Below are positions 9,701 to 18,535 of a stretch of DNA of 64,000 nucleotides, one piece after another (position 1 is the first letter of the stretch; each line of letters begins with the position of its first letter). The notes below the pieces were generated by a model that saw only the letters and a list, made by a program, of their open reading frames with translations, did no database searches and was not told the DNA's origin. The translations under genes and the position numbers were made by a program. Origin of the DNA: Verrucomicrobia bacterium LW23 (GTDB lineage: Bacteria; Verrucomicrobiota; Verrucomicrobiia; Methylacidiphilales; UBA1321); NCBI GenBank assembly GCA_003054695.1, contig QAZA01000012.1, positions 62,001 to 126,000 of the forward strand, given 5' to 3'.

Positions 9701-12700
9701 AGCGAGCCATCGATATGCGTCACCGTTGCGGGATTATAGTCCTGCGTGTTGGTGACGGTGTAGAACGAGCGGCTCTCAAACGCGCCGGAATCCGTCACGG
9801 CCGCCGCGAGGCGCTGAACGCCGCGCTGGTCGGTGGTATTGGCGGGGTAAACCCCGGCATCCACGCGGTTAAGGGCAGCGCTGCCCGGCAGAAGGCCAAG
9901 CGTTTGCGTGGGGCCGCCATACCAGCCCAATGCGGAGAGCAGGGCAGGCTGGCCGATAACAGTTCCTGTGCCAACGGTGCTTGTGTTGGTGGATTCGATG
10001 ACATTATAGCCCAGGTCCTGATAAATCCCGTCGATCAAGTCAATATCGAGAGAGGCGGCGCTGTCGGCAAAAATGGAGCGGGCGACCCGCACGTCGGCAC
10101 CAAAAATCCTCAGTCCGTTGCCACCCGTTGTCATGCCCAGGGTGGACGAGTTAATGTTGATGACTGATCCGACAAGCCCATTGATGTGCCCCACATTACC
10201 GTAAAAGGTGGAGTTGGTGATGGTCGTGGTTCCCCCGCCAAGCTGAAAGGCGTACCCGTTGAGGTTGTTGATGAAGGAGGATCCCGTGATATCCAGGGTT
10301 CCACTGTTAGCCCTCTGGATTGCAGCGCCAAGGGGCGAGCTGTTTGCCGAGAATGTTGAATATTCCACCACGCCTTTGCTGGTGCTGGAGAGGTACACGG
10401 CTCCACCGCCCACTGTCGCCGCGTTGCTGGTGAGCACGGAGTTGCGGATGATGAGCTCACCGCTGGTGATGCTGATCGCGCCGCCGGTCGTCGACAAACC
10501 TCTGGTCAGGTGGAGCGCGTTAAAGATGAACTGCTCGGTGGCGACGGTTGCCGTAATGCTGGCGAAGCGGTTCGCATTCCCCATATCGATCACAATGACG
10601 GGCTTGCCGCTGTTTGCCACGTAGCCCGGCTGCGTGCTGCCGTCGATGGTTATCCCGTCAAAGAGGTTGGCCTGGCCGTTGGTAAAGTTGATGGTCCATA
10701 CCCCCGTGGCCGGGTTGTAGCCGTCGCTGGTGGGGATGTTAAAGGTGATGTTGTTGATCCGCTCCGCGTGGCTGTTGTTCAACCCGTAGCGCAGGCTTCC
10801 CGCAACGGCGCTGGCGGGGAGATAGTCCGCCGCGCTGGTGACCACGTACGAGCCGCCGCTGGTGTGCACCTCAAACGCGCCGATATCCACGGCGCCGGCG
10901 AACGAGGCCGCGTCGCGCCCACGGCCGCGCTGGTCGATGGAGCCGCCCGTCGCCAGCGCGGGGTTGCCCGCATTGAGCGCAGGGCTGCCGGTGAGCAGTG
11001 CGTACGTGCGCGTCGGCCCGCCGTAATAGCCCAGTGGCGAAAGCCGAAGCGAGACGCCGGTGACGTCGATGGAGTTGTTGCCAAAGCCTGTAAAGTCCGT
11101 ACCACGGTTGCCGGTTCCGATCAGATTGTGGGTGCTTGAGTTCAGGGTGGTCCCAATGCTGTAGTCCTGGCCAACATTGTTATTACCGGCAAGTATGGTA
11201 TTATTGATCGTTACGCTGTTGGTAACGCCGTCATAGAAGATGCCGCCGCCGTCCGCCCCCGAGTTGCCGTAAATGGTGGAGCTCTGAATCGTCAGATCCG
11301 TGCCACTGGCCCGAATCCCGCCGCCCTGTTGGGTGGCAACATTGAGTGCCAGCGTGCTGTTGCGCACCAGCAGCAGCGCAGGTCCGCTTATGTACACACC
11401 GCCGCCGTGAGTGCCCGCGGTGTTGCTGTACACAAGCGACTCAGTAACCTCTCCAGAGCCGGCCGAGATATAGATACCGCCGCCGCTGACATCGCTGTTG
11501 TTGCCCTCCACGGTGGAGTTCGACATCTTCATGACGCCGTTGAAATGCATAACGCCGCCACCGCTACCGCCCGCGTGATTGTTCCGCAGTGTGGTGCCGG
11601 AGATGGTAAGCGTGGCCTCGGCTTCCGAGGGCATGAAGTAGATGCCGCCGCCGTTGGACCCCGCGGTATTTCCCTGAAACGTGGAGTCCGTCACCGTAAT
11701 CGTGTCCGCTGTCGCATAAATGCCCCCGCCGTGACGTGAAGCGGTATTCCCGTCCAGGGTGGTCCTCGTCAGATTCAGGAATCTGTCGGTAAGCAGGATG
11801 GCACCGCCATCCCGCGCCGAGGTGTTCAGCGTCAACGTTGAGTCCGTGAGAGTCACCGCGCGCATCGCGTGGATGGCACCGCCGCCGAAACCGGATCCCG
11901 TCGCCGTAGTCGAGTTGCCCTCAAACAGAGTGCCGGACACCGTAAGATCTCTAAAAAGAGAGCTGATGGCTCCCCCCTGTTGCTGCGCGCTGTTGGTGCG
12001 GAAAGTGGAGTTACTGATACTCAGAGTCGAATAACTATAAATCGCACCACCCGACATTTGCGCAACGTTGGACTCAAACACCGAGTCCGCAACGACTGCG
12101 ACGGACGGCGCATCAATAAACAAGGCTCCACCGGCCGAACCCGTTGCCTGGTTGCTGGTAAAGAGGCTCCCCGAGATCGACAGCGTTGATCCGTTATGGA
12201 AAATAGCGCCACCACGATAGCCCGTGTTGCCCGTAAACGTAGAGTCGATAATCGTCAGTGCCGACGTACCCATCGATATAGCCCCGCCATCCGAGACGGT
12301 GGCACCATTTGTCGTAAAGGTGGAATTGGTAATGTACGTCGGGCCGCTGCCCTGAATGCCGCCACCGTTGGCGGCCGTATTGTTGAGAAAAACGACATCC
12401 GACACCGACAGCAGCCCCGTACTGGTATGGCGGATGCCGCCACCATCGCTGTCACCCGTCGCACTGTTGGCACTAAGCCGGGCATGGCTAAGCGAGAGCG
12501 CACCGGCGAGCAGCTGAATGCCGCCGCCGCCAATGGGGCTCTGGCCCCCCGTAATCCCCAGGCCCTGCATGTTTACCTGGCCGCCGGGCGCGTTGACGAC
12601 AAACACGCTTGCCGGCGTGGCGCTGCCGTCCACAATAGTATGGTCCGCCCCCGCGCCGTACAGGCTCAGCCCCTTGGTTATCTGAATGTTGTTCTCCGCA

Positions 12701-14439
12701 TACGTGCCGGCCTGAAGCCACACGTTTCCGCCGGCCACCACCGCATCCACCGCGTTTTGGATGCGCCCACCCCCGCTGACGTACACGTTAAGCAGCGAGG
12801 CCGTGCCTGCCAGCGTGCCACCGCCCAGGCTGATAGGCGCGTAGAGATGCAGCGCCGCCGTATCCAGCGTAAGGTTGCTGCCGGATGCGGAGCTAACCGC
12901 GGAGCGTACCGCAATAAAGTGAGTAGCCTGCAGCGTAACGTTGCCCGAAGCCAGCAGGCTGACGAGATCCGCCGCGCTCAGCGTGGAGTCATTCGTCGCC
13001 GACGTGGGCGAGCCGGGGTTGGAGGTCAGGCCGTCCGTAATGGTGAGACTGAACGGATCAAGCAGCAACGTTCCGCCGCCCGTCTCCACAACACCGCGGA
13101 AGTTCAGCAGGCCCTTGCTGCTCACCTCCACAAAACCGGCGCCCAGCGCCGAGATATGGCCGCCAAAATCCGTGCGCTCATCGCTCCAGACAATGGCCGT
13201 GCCACCCAGGCCGGGCGCTTCCGATCCGCCATCCACATTTATCCGCGCGCCGCCCTCTATCTCCGTCGTACGCGCGTTAGCCACCGTCGCATCCTTGCCC
13301 TGAAAGCCGCCGCCAATCTTCACCTCACCGCCCTTGCCAAAGTCGCTGCCCGCGTCGACTACGGAGCCGCTGGCCAGGCGCACCCGGTCCCCGCCTACCG
13401 CAATCGATCCACCGCTCTTGCCCGGGGCGCGTCCGCGCGCCACCAGGCGGCCGGAGTTCACCACCGTACCACCCTGCGCCTTCAGCACAATGCGGCCGCC
13501 ACTGTGGTCAGCACCCGTGGCGCGAATGACACCCGTGTTGTTGATCGCCAGCGCATACTCATTGCCCCCCGCGGCGCGCAGCTCGGCAGCCGTGGCGCGT
13601 ATGGAGCCCGTGTTGACCACAGCGCCGCCTTCCCCCGGCCCCGCCCCGCCGTTGGCGCCCGAGCCGCGGATAAACACCCGCTGGCCCTCCGTGCCGCTCG
13701 GCTTTACCAACACCTCGGAGCCGCCCGCTGCCAGATGCACCTGGCCCTTCCTTGCCGTAATGCGGCCGTGATTCTCCACCTGGCGCGCGATCAGCGTCAC
13801 ATCGCCATCCGCTGCCTTAATCTTGCCATAATTCACCACCGCGGCGGAGGAGTTGCCGGAGAACGTCAGGTCGCCCCCCTTCATAAACTGCGCATTGTCC
13901 AGGTCGCGCGTACTGGCCGTAAAACCGCCCGTGTTCACCCGGCCCGTCTTGCCCACCATCACACCATTCTTGTTTACCAGATAGACCTGCCCATTCGCCT
14001 TAAGGCTACCATCAATCTGCGAAGCGCCACCGCCGCCCGTCACACGGTTCAGCACAGCGCTCTTCACCCCCGGCTGCACAAAGGTCGTCGTCTCGCCCTG
14101 GCGGATATCAAAACTTTTCCAGTTAATAACGGCCCGATCGCTCTGTTGCGTCACCGTCACCTGCCCCGGCCTGGAGGTAATGCCCGCCGAGCCCGTCGCC
14201 ACCGCACCCCCCTCTGGATTCGCCAGCAACACCTGCACCGGCACCACCCCGCCCGGCATCAACAGCACCAGACCGCACAGCAGCAATGCGACTATCCCCC
14301 GCTGCAGCCCAGGTGCCAGCCGATACAACAAGAAGGTAAGCATGATGATGATGAAGATTAAAATCCGGCATGACATGCAATGTCCGCCGGCAACCCCACG
14401 CCGAGTCAACAACCCACCACGCCAACCGGCCGGGCACAC
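6772..14439 (-). CDS. Giant filamentous-haemagglutinin-type secreted beta-helix protein
   Basis: Up to 2,555 residues. A hydrophobic signal region (to about residue 70) precedes a two-partner-secretion (TPS/haemagglutinin activity) domain at about 75-270, with NKNGVMVGKTGRVNTGGF as the typical core. A right-handed beta-helix follows, with many Pmp-like GGAI/GGGI and NSTFxxN repeats. Three choice-of-anchor-Q segments lie near residues 1130, 1500 and 2160 (YYGGPTRTYALL, WYGGPTQTLGLL, SYGGLTETMGLL). MBG-type repeats (KTYGQADPGSFGY) start near 2320. ATGs at 14439, 14376 and 14343 are all possible starts; 14376 or 14343 give more normal signals. No TpsB transporter gene is in the window. Probably an adhesin or surface structure. 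MITE sequences lie on both sides. Confidence 0.88.
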   Translation of the reverse strand: MCPAGWRGGLLTRRGVAGGHCMSCRILIFIIIMLTFLLYRLAPGLQRGIVALLLCGLVLLMPGGVVPVQVLLANPEGGAVATGSAGITSRPGQVTVTQQSDRAVINWKSFDIRQGETTTFVQPGVKSAVLNRVTGGGGASQIDGSLKANGQVYLVNKNGVMVGKTGRVNTGGFTASTRDLDNAQFMKGGDLTFSGNSSAAVVNYGKIKAADGDVTLIARQVENHGRITARKGQVHLAAGGSEVLVKPSGTEGQRVFIRGSGANGGAGPGEGGAVVNTGSIRATAAELRAAGGNEYALAINNTGVIRATGADHSGGRIVLKAQGGTVVNSGRLVARGRAPGKSGGSIAVGGDRVRLASGSVVDAGSDFGKGGEVKIGGGFQGKDATVANARTTEIEGGARINVDGGSEAPGLGGTAIVWSDERTDFGGHISALGAGFVEVSSKGLLNFRGVVETGGGTLLLDPFSLTITDGLTSNPGSPTSATNDSTLSAADLVSLLASGNVTLQATHFIAVRSAVSSASGSNLTLDTAALHLYAPISLGGGTLAGTASLLNVYVSGGGRIQNAVDAVVAGGNVWLQAGTYAENNIQITKGLSLYGAGADHTIVDGSATPASVFVVNAPGGQVNMQGLGITGGQSPIGGGGIQLLAGALSLSHARLSANSATGDSDGGGIRHTSTGLLSVSDVVFLNNTAANGGGIQGSGPTYITNSTFTTNGATVSDGGAISMGTSALTIIDSTFTGNTGYRGGAIFHNGSTLSISGSLFTSNQATGSAGGALFIDAPSVAVVADSVFESNVAQMSGGAIYSYSTLSISNSTFRTNSAQQQGGAISSLFRDLTVSGTLFEGNSTTATGSGFGGGAIHAMRAVTLTDSTLTLNTSARDGGAILLTDRFLNLTRTTLDGNTASRHGGGIYATADTITVTDSTFQGNTAGSNGGGIYFMPSEAEATLTISGTTLRNNHAGGSGGGVMHFNGVMKMSNSTVEGNNSDVSGGGIYISAGSGEVTESLVYSNTAGTHGGGVYISGPALLLVRNSTLALNVATQQGGGIRASGTDLTIQSSTIYGNSGADGGGIFYDGVTNSVTINNTILAGNNNVGQDYSIGTTLNSSTHNLIGTGNRGTDFTGFGNNSIDVTGVSLRLSPLGYYGGPTRTYALLTGSPALNAGNPALATGGSIDQRGRGRDAASFAGAVDIGAFEVHTSGGSYVVTSAADYLPASAVAGSLRYGLNNSHAERINNITFNIPTSDGYNPATGVWTINFTNGQANLFDGITIDGSTQPGYVANSGKPVIVIDMGNANRFASITATVATEQFIFNALHLTRGLSTTGGAISITSGELIIRNSVLTSNAATVGGGAVYLSSTSKGVVEYSTFSANSSPLGAAIQRANSGTLDITGSSFINNLNGYAFQLGGGTTTITNSTFYGNVGHINGLVGSVININSSTLGMTTGGNGLRIFGADVRVARSIFADSAASLDIDLIDGIYQDLGYNVIESTNTSTVGTGTVIGQPALLSALGWYGGPTQTLGLLPGSAALNRVDAGVYPANTTDQRGVQRLAAAVTDSGAFESRSFYTVTNTQDYNPATVTHIDGSLRLGLAINAAGLAEGATVNFNIPSMDAGYNPITGQWTITSAGGSFTITNGVLLDGVAQPAGPTAANGPRIVIDGNNLDSVFYVNPGFGTGKSVTMDSLDITNGAGRLSGSNRAGGGIYLQSGSMRVFNSRIYDNNVNFQGGGVYIRDNTDTAGVRTLTLTDTIVANNSAGQDGGGIFSSGRLILTDTSVTGNSITTGDGGGIFMNTDGQLTATRATISYNRASNTQQGGGIAMTSIGTMTDSLVVGNQAQDGGGIQIYGTNGHLTLTDTRVISNVARLQGGGIRVNGSRTLIVNGGTIASNKASTGGGVQSAGSLTLGPSGAGVTTVASNYGLNTGGGVYVTAGSATISGDTRFILNLSATGGGLAVSSGAWSNISNTTFAGNVSIFGGGIWNSGTLTLDQSTLVGNFVDQWGAGIYHTGTASTITYTTFRGNRALVNGGGLMLNAAATGTQTVDSSTFSYNMANSGGGLFTDATLLLSRSTFAYNQATSGGHGGGITVGFGTTTLNTSTISANTGPTGGGLSLTGGALTLSNTIIAGNAGPNDVSRTGGAFSDNGYNLLGIHNLPGVAGTTAVGVLNPGLAPLGSYGGLTETMGLLPGSPALGQANPALNGTSQDQRGVLRNDGAPDIGAFESRGFTYTIVGGDNQTAVLGTTFAQPLVVRVAALDPGLISLAGGTITLSVPGAGATAAGALTMPLIFSNGNNDATFLLTASTALGTYKVGVTNALPGDLAFTLTNAAIPVVVRASSGQGKTYGQADPGSFGYSLVDSSGAPLSITLNGNLLRFGGEDVGAYGFDISQLAALNGNYVISLAGTSVFTISPALLTVTATDSSGTSGQPFPTLGGTISGFQFADSAEVIFGLTYVTNATAASPAGMYAIIPGGAFARNYRFLYIPGTLTIAEAPPVVALPTLDTTAFNATRGRNNENEAYYLVDNLYGTYTISYEGTPPTTSGGALLHLNSAEVVPPAINGRNGRNP

Positions 14440-14534
14440 AACCGTAACAGTAGCATTACATCACACACATTTATCATGTCCAGCACAGATAATGCCGTTT
14501 TGCAGACTACGAGCCTCAGCGCTTTCTATATACT

Positions 14535-14552
14535 CTTCGTCACTTGACGAAG
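14535..14552. promoter_or_regulatory. Operator-like perfect palindrome
   Basis: CTTCGTCA-CT-TGACGAAG is a perfect inverted repeat with 8-bp arms and a 2-bp centre, lying 96-113 bp upstream of the earliest start of the giant secreted protein. The geometry suits a dimeric repressor site. The binding protein is unknown. Confidence 0.4.
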
Positions 14553-14648
14553 TGAGCATAGAGCCAACCGTCTTCCAGAAAACAATCTGCCGAAGTAGCT
14601 GCAAACAAACAAGTAACAGAGCCAGGCGGAAAGCCGGATTTGCATGAA

Positions 14649-14698
14649 AATCATGCTCAACCGTAGCTCCCGCGCAGCTATCGCTCAAAAGCGGCGCC
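14649..14698. mobile_element. Possible relic of the MITE-like element
   Basis: Aligned by eye, this stretch matches the second half of MITE copy 1 (from 6469) at roughly three of four positions over 50 bp. Shared blocks include atgctc, accg and caaaagcggc. The terminal repeat is largely lost. It could be an old decayed copy or a chance GC-rich match. Confidence 0.4.
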
Positions 14699-14748
14699 TT
14701 AATTGGTGCTGATTACTATGGCAAGATTCCTAAACATGCCTGGTGAGC

Positions 14749-15207
14749 TTACGGCACCAGGAAAATCTTCTGCGTGTACGGGCACTTTACCATGCTGCCG
14801 GAGGGGAAGCCGCTCACGTCGACAGGGCCCGCGTAGGGGGCGTACGGGCTCTTCACGCGGCCCTTCTGCCCCGTGGCCTGGCCGGTGGGGTAGCTGGACG
14901 TGCTGGTCGGAGGCGTGGTGGGAGGGGGAGGCGGCGGCGTGGTGGGAGGAGGTGTGGGAGGGGGCGTGCTGGGCGGCGTTGTCGCACTACTGGCGTCCGC
15001 GGGGGGCGTCTGGTTTTGCGCGGTAGACTGCGCAGTGTCGCCAATCGCATCGCTCGCGGGCGTGTTCGGCCGGCCCTGGTTTGCCGGAGTCGGCTGGGTG
15101 TTACCCGTCGCCGCAGTTTTCTCCTGATCGTCCCGGCCCCGGTCCTTCTCACAGGCCGTCAGCGTGACAGCCAGGCCCAGAATCAAGCAGATGCGCAACG
15201 GTTTCAT
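14749..15207 (-). CDS. Proline-rich lipoprotein
   Basis: I chose the ATG at 15207 over 15243 because it gives a clean lipoprotein signal ([19 protein letters not shown]) with lipobox LTAC at residues 16-19. The mature part is a Thr/Pro/Ser/Asn-rich linker with long Pro runs ([15 protein letters not shown]). A short ordered C-terminus follows ([18 protein letters not shown], ending [11 protein letters not shown]). That tail looks like a conserved terminal motif, possibly for binding the cell wall or a partner; I recall similar tails in Verrucomicrobia but cannot verify it here. It is divergent from polA. Confidence 0.75.
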   Translation of the reverse strand: MKPLRICLILGLAVTLTACEKDRGRDDQEKTAATGNTQPTPANQGRPNTPASDAIGDTAQSTAQNQTPPADASSATTPPSTPPPTPPPTTPPPPPPTTPPTSTSSYPTGQATGQKGRVKSPYAPYAGPVDVSGFPSGSMVKCPYTQKIFLVP

Positions 15208-15418
15208 ATCTTCGAGTAATACATAAAGCATTCCCCGTCGCAATAGCGAAAATTCGAACTTCTTATGACATCGAGTTCAGCATAAACGCTTATACTCGCC
15301 TTACTTGCAATCACCTCGCCCTTCCGCGGCGCACCTCCCTCTCTCCAACGCCCCGCCGATTATCCTCGTCCCCGCCCGGCAAGTTCCCTAGCATGGAGCA
15401 CGTCGGCCTCCCCTTCTC

Positions 15419-18400
15419 ATGAACAAGCTCTTCCTCCTCGACGGCATGGCGCTGGCTTACCGCGCGCATTTTGCGCTGGCCACCAATCCCATCTTTACGT
15501 CGCGCGGCTTCAACACGTCGGCGGTCTACGGATTCACCAACACGCTGGTGGATCTCCTTCGTAATCAAAAACCTACGCACCTGGCCGTGGCCCTCGATAC
15601 CTCCGCGCCCACGCAGCGCCACGTGGATTATCCCGAGTACAAGGCCCAGCGCGAGGCGATGCCGGAGGAGCTTAGCGCCGCCCTGCCCTACGTGCGCCGC
15701 CTGGTGGAAGCCTTTAACATCCCCGTGCTTGTGATGGACGGCTACGAGGCCGACGACATCATCGGCACCTACGCCCTGCGCGCGGAGCAAGTGACTGAGC
15801 CGGAACCCTTTACAACGTACATGGTAACGCCGGACAAAGACTTCGGCCAGCTCGTATCCGACCGCACGCTCATCTATAAGCCCGGCCGCTCCGGCGAGGG
15901 CGTGGAGATCCTGGGCGTGAAGGAAGTGCTGGAAAAATGGGGCATTGCGGACGTGTCGCAAGTTGTTGATATCCTGGCACTTTGGGGCGATGCCTCCGAC
16001 AACATCCCCGGCGTGCCCGGCATCGGCGAGAAGACGGCGCAAAAGCTCATCGCCCAGTTTGGAAGCGTGGAGGGCCTGCTGGCCAACACCGCCCAGCTCA
16101 AGGGCAAGCAGAAGGAAAATGTGGAGGCCAACCGCGATCAGGCGCTCCTGTGCAAGAAGCTCGCCACCATCCTGCGCGACGTGCCCATCGAGCAGGACCT
16201 GGAGGCGCTGCGCGTGCGCCCGTGGGACGAAGCGCGGCTGAAGCCCTTGTTTATGGAGTTGGAGTTCAACAGCTTAGGACGCCGCCTGTTTGGCGAGGAC
16301 TTCCGGGCCGGCCGCAGTGGCACCGCGGGTATGGAGCAAAGCCTCTTTACCCCCGCCACCGGTCGCGCGGCGTCCTCCTCCGTCTTCTCATCTCCTTTGG
16401 CCGGAACAACTTCTGCATCACGCGCGCAAGCGGCGGCCATTGGCGATGACGGCAGCGGCGGCGATCTCTTTGAGCTCGGCGCCGCAGCCCGCGCCAAAGC
16501 TGCAGGCCAGTCCTCGCAACCTGCTGATGCATCGGAACTTGCGAGCGACACCGAAGGTGGGGAAGGCGATGACGGGGCAGCTTTTGACGAAGGCGCCGAC
16601 GTCGTCGTGGATTCCGCAAATCTCCTTAATATTACGCAGGTTACGCACGAGTACAGCATCGCGGCAACCCCCGCCGAACGCGCCGCGCTGCTTGCCGAGA
16701 TGCAAAAGCAGCCCGCCGTCTCGTTTGACCTGGAGACGACGAGCCTGGACGCCCGCACGTGCGAAATTGTCGGCCTGGCCGTATGCTGGGAGGACCATAA
16801 AGCCGCGTATGTGCCTTTCCCGCAAGGATCTGCGCGCGACGAAGAAGTGCTTGAGCTGATGGGCGCGATCAGCCCGGCAACGGCGGCTTCGGCGGCGTAT
16901 CACGCTGTGGTGGAGGAGTTTCGACCGTTTTTTGAGAACGCCGCCATCACCAAAATCGGCCACAACATCAAGTTCGACTACACCGTGCTGCGCTGGCACG
17001 GCATTACCGTCCGCGGCCCGCTGTTCGACACCATGCTGGCCCACAGCCTGCTGGAGCCCGAGCAGCGGCACGGCATGGACTATCTGTCGGAAGTCTTTCT
17101 GGGATATACACCTATACCGATTTCCGCGCTTATTGGCGAGAAGCGCCCCGCCACGGGCCGAGGCAGCCGCTCCACCCCGCAAACCCCGCAGCTGAACATC
17201 CGCGATGTAGCCGTGGCGAAGGTGGCCGAGTATGCCGCCGAGGACGCCGACGTGGCCTGGCAACTTCGCGGCAAGCTGGCGCCGATGCTGACGGAGAAGC
17301 ATCAGGAAAAGGTATTTTTTGAGATCGAATGCCCGCTTTTGCCCGTGCTGGTGGCCATGGAAGCCGAGGGCGTCACCCTCGATACCGGCGCGCTTTCGGA
17401 CTTCTCCGGCAAACTGGGTCGCAACATTGTAGCGCTGGAATCGCGCATTTACGAGATTGCAGGCGCACCCTTTAACATCAACTCCACCAGACAGTTAGGC
17501 GAAGTTCTGGCCCGCGTTCTGGAGTTGACAGGAAAGACAAAGAAGACGCGCACCGGCCTGATGGCGACCGACGAAGCCACGCTTCTCTCTCTGGCCGGAA
17601 AGCACGAGATTGTGCAGAAAGTCCTCGATTTTCGCGAAGCAACCAAGCTGAAAGCGACCTACGTTGACGCGCTGCCGTCCGCCATCCTGCCGAAGACCGG
17701 CCGCGTGCATACCACGTATAATCAGGCGGTTACAGCGACGGGCCGCCTCAATTCGTCGGACCCTAATCTGCAGAACATCCCGATCCGCACCGATCAGGGA
17801 AAGGAAATCCGCCGCGCTTTTGTGTCGCGAGGCGATGGGTGGTTACTGCTCTCCGCGGACTACTCGCAGATCGAGCTGCGGATCATTGCCGCGCTGGCCG
17901 GCGACGAGAATATGCGGGCCGCATTCGAGAGCGGCATGGATATCCACAAAGCCACCGCCGCGCGTGTGTATGGCGTTGAGCCCGAGAATGTTAGCGCGGA
18001 AATGCGCCGCAGCGCCAAGATGGTGAATTTCGGCATCGCGTACGGCCTTACCGCCTTTGGCCTGGCGCAGCGCCTGGGGATTCCCCGCAAGGAGGCGGCG
18101 GGGATTATCAGCGCGTATTTCCGGCAGTACCCGGGCATTAGCGATTACATGCGCGAAACGATCGACTTTGCGCGGGCCAACGGCTTTGTGCAGACCATTA
18201 CCGGCCGCCGCCGCTATTTGCGTAACATCAACAGCAGCAACGCGATGGTACGCGGGGCTGCGGAGCGTAACGCGATTAACGCGCCTATCCAGGGCACTGC
18301 GGCGGACATGATCAAGATCGCGATGACCAATATCCAGAAAGCTTTGGAGGAGAAGCGCTTGCGCTCCAGGATGATCCTGCAGGTGCACGACGAACTCGTC

Positions 18401-18535
18401 TTTGAGCTGGCGGAGGACGAGAAGACGGAAGTGTTTGCGCTGGTGGAAGATGGAATGAAAAACGCCATCCCCAACCTGCGCGTACCGATTGTTGTGGAGA
18501 TGGGGGTGGGCCGCGACTGGCTTACGGCCCACTAA
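15419..18535 (+). CDS. polA: DNA polymerase I
   Basis: Replication and repair polymerase that removes primers and fills gaps. The 1,038-residue product has a 5'-3' nuclease domain (1 to about 290; DGYEADDIIG and WGDASDNIPGVPGIGEKTA), a low-complexity acidic linker (about 300-405), and a 3'-5' exonuclease domain with all catalytic motifs (DLETT near 437, NIKFDY near 516, YAAEDAD near 604). The polymerase domain has motif A DYSQIELR (near 813), motif B RRSAKMVNFGIAYG (near 863) and motif C VHDEL (near 987). Proofreading should be active. The length is above the roughly 930 residues of E. coli Pol I, mainly because of the linker. The stop overlaps the convergent AraC gene by 4 bp. Confidence 0.97.
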   Translation: MNKLFLLDGMALAYRAHFALATNPIFTSRGFNTSAVYGFTNTLVDLLRNQKPTHLAVALDTSAPTQRHVDYPEYKAQREAMPEELSAALPYVRRLVEAFNIPVLVMDGYEADDIIGTYALRAEQVTEPEPFTTYMVTPDKDFGQLVSDRTLIYKPGRSGEGVEILGVKEVLEKWGIADVSQVVDILALWGDASDNIPGVPGIGEKTAQKLIAQFGSVEGLLANTAQLKGKQKENVEANRDQALLCKKLATILRDVPIEQDLEALRVRPWDEARLKPLFMELEFNSLGRRLFGEDFRAGRSGTAGMEQSLFTPATGRAASSSVFSSPLAGTTSASRAQAAAIGDDGSGGDLFELGAAARAKAAGQSSQPADASELASDTEGGEGDDGAAFDEGADVVVDSANLLNITQVTHEYSIAATPAERAALLAEMQKQPAVSFDLETTSLDARTCEIVGLAVCWEDHKAAYVPFPQGSARDEEVLELMGAISPATAASAAYHAVVEEFRPFFENAAITKIGHNIKFDYTVLRWHGITVRGPLFDTMLAHSLLEPEQRHGMDYLSEVFLGYTPIPISALIGEKRPATGRGSRSTPQTPQLNIRDVAVAKVAEYAAEDADVAWQLRGKLAPMLTEKHQEKVFFEIECPLLPVLVAMEAEGVTLDTGALSDFSGKLGRNIVALESRIYEIAGAPFNINSTRQLGEVLARVLELTGKTKKTRTGLMATDEATLLSLAGKHEIVQKVLDFREATKLKATYVDALPSAILPKTGRVHTTYNQAVTATGRLNSSDPNLQNIPIRTDQGKEIRRAFVSRGDGWLLLSADYSQIELRIIAALAGDENMRAAFESGMDIHKATAARVYGVEPENVSAEMRRSAKMVNFGIAYGLTAFGLAQRLGIPRKEAAGIISAYFRQYPGISDYMRETIDFARANGFVQTITGRRRYLRNINSSNAMVRGAAERNAINAPIQGTAADMIKIAMTNIQKALEEKRLRSRMILQVHDELVFELAEDEKTEVFALVEDGMKNAIPNLRVPIVVEMGVGRDWLTAH

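Larger units (their letters stand above)
14440..14748. other. Intergenic region upstream of the giant gene
   Basis: No convincing gene. It holds an 18-bp operator-like palindrome (14535-14552), a small palindrome gcatga-aaa-tcatgc (14642-14656), and a stretch resembling the MITE centre (14649-14698). It should contain the promoter of the giant minus-strand gene. Confidence 0.6.

Noticed and set aside
12196-14361. Plus-strand 721-codon frame over the giant minus-strand gene
   Set aside because: Arg/His/Ala-rich shadow of the beta-helix coding strand.
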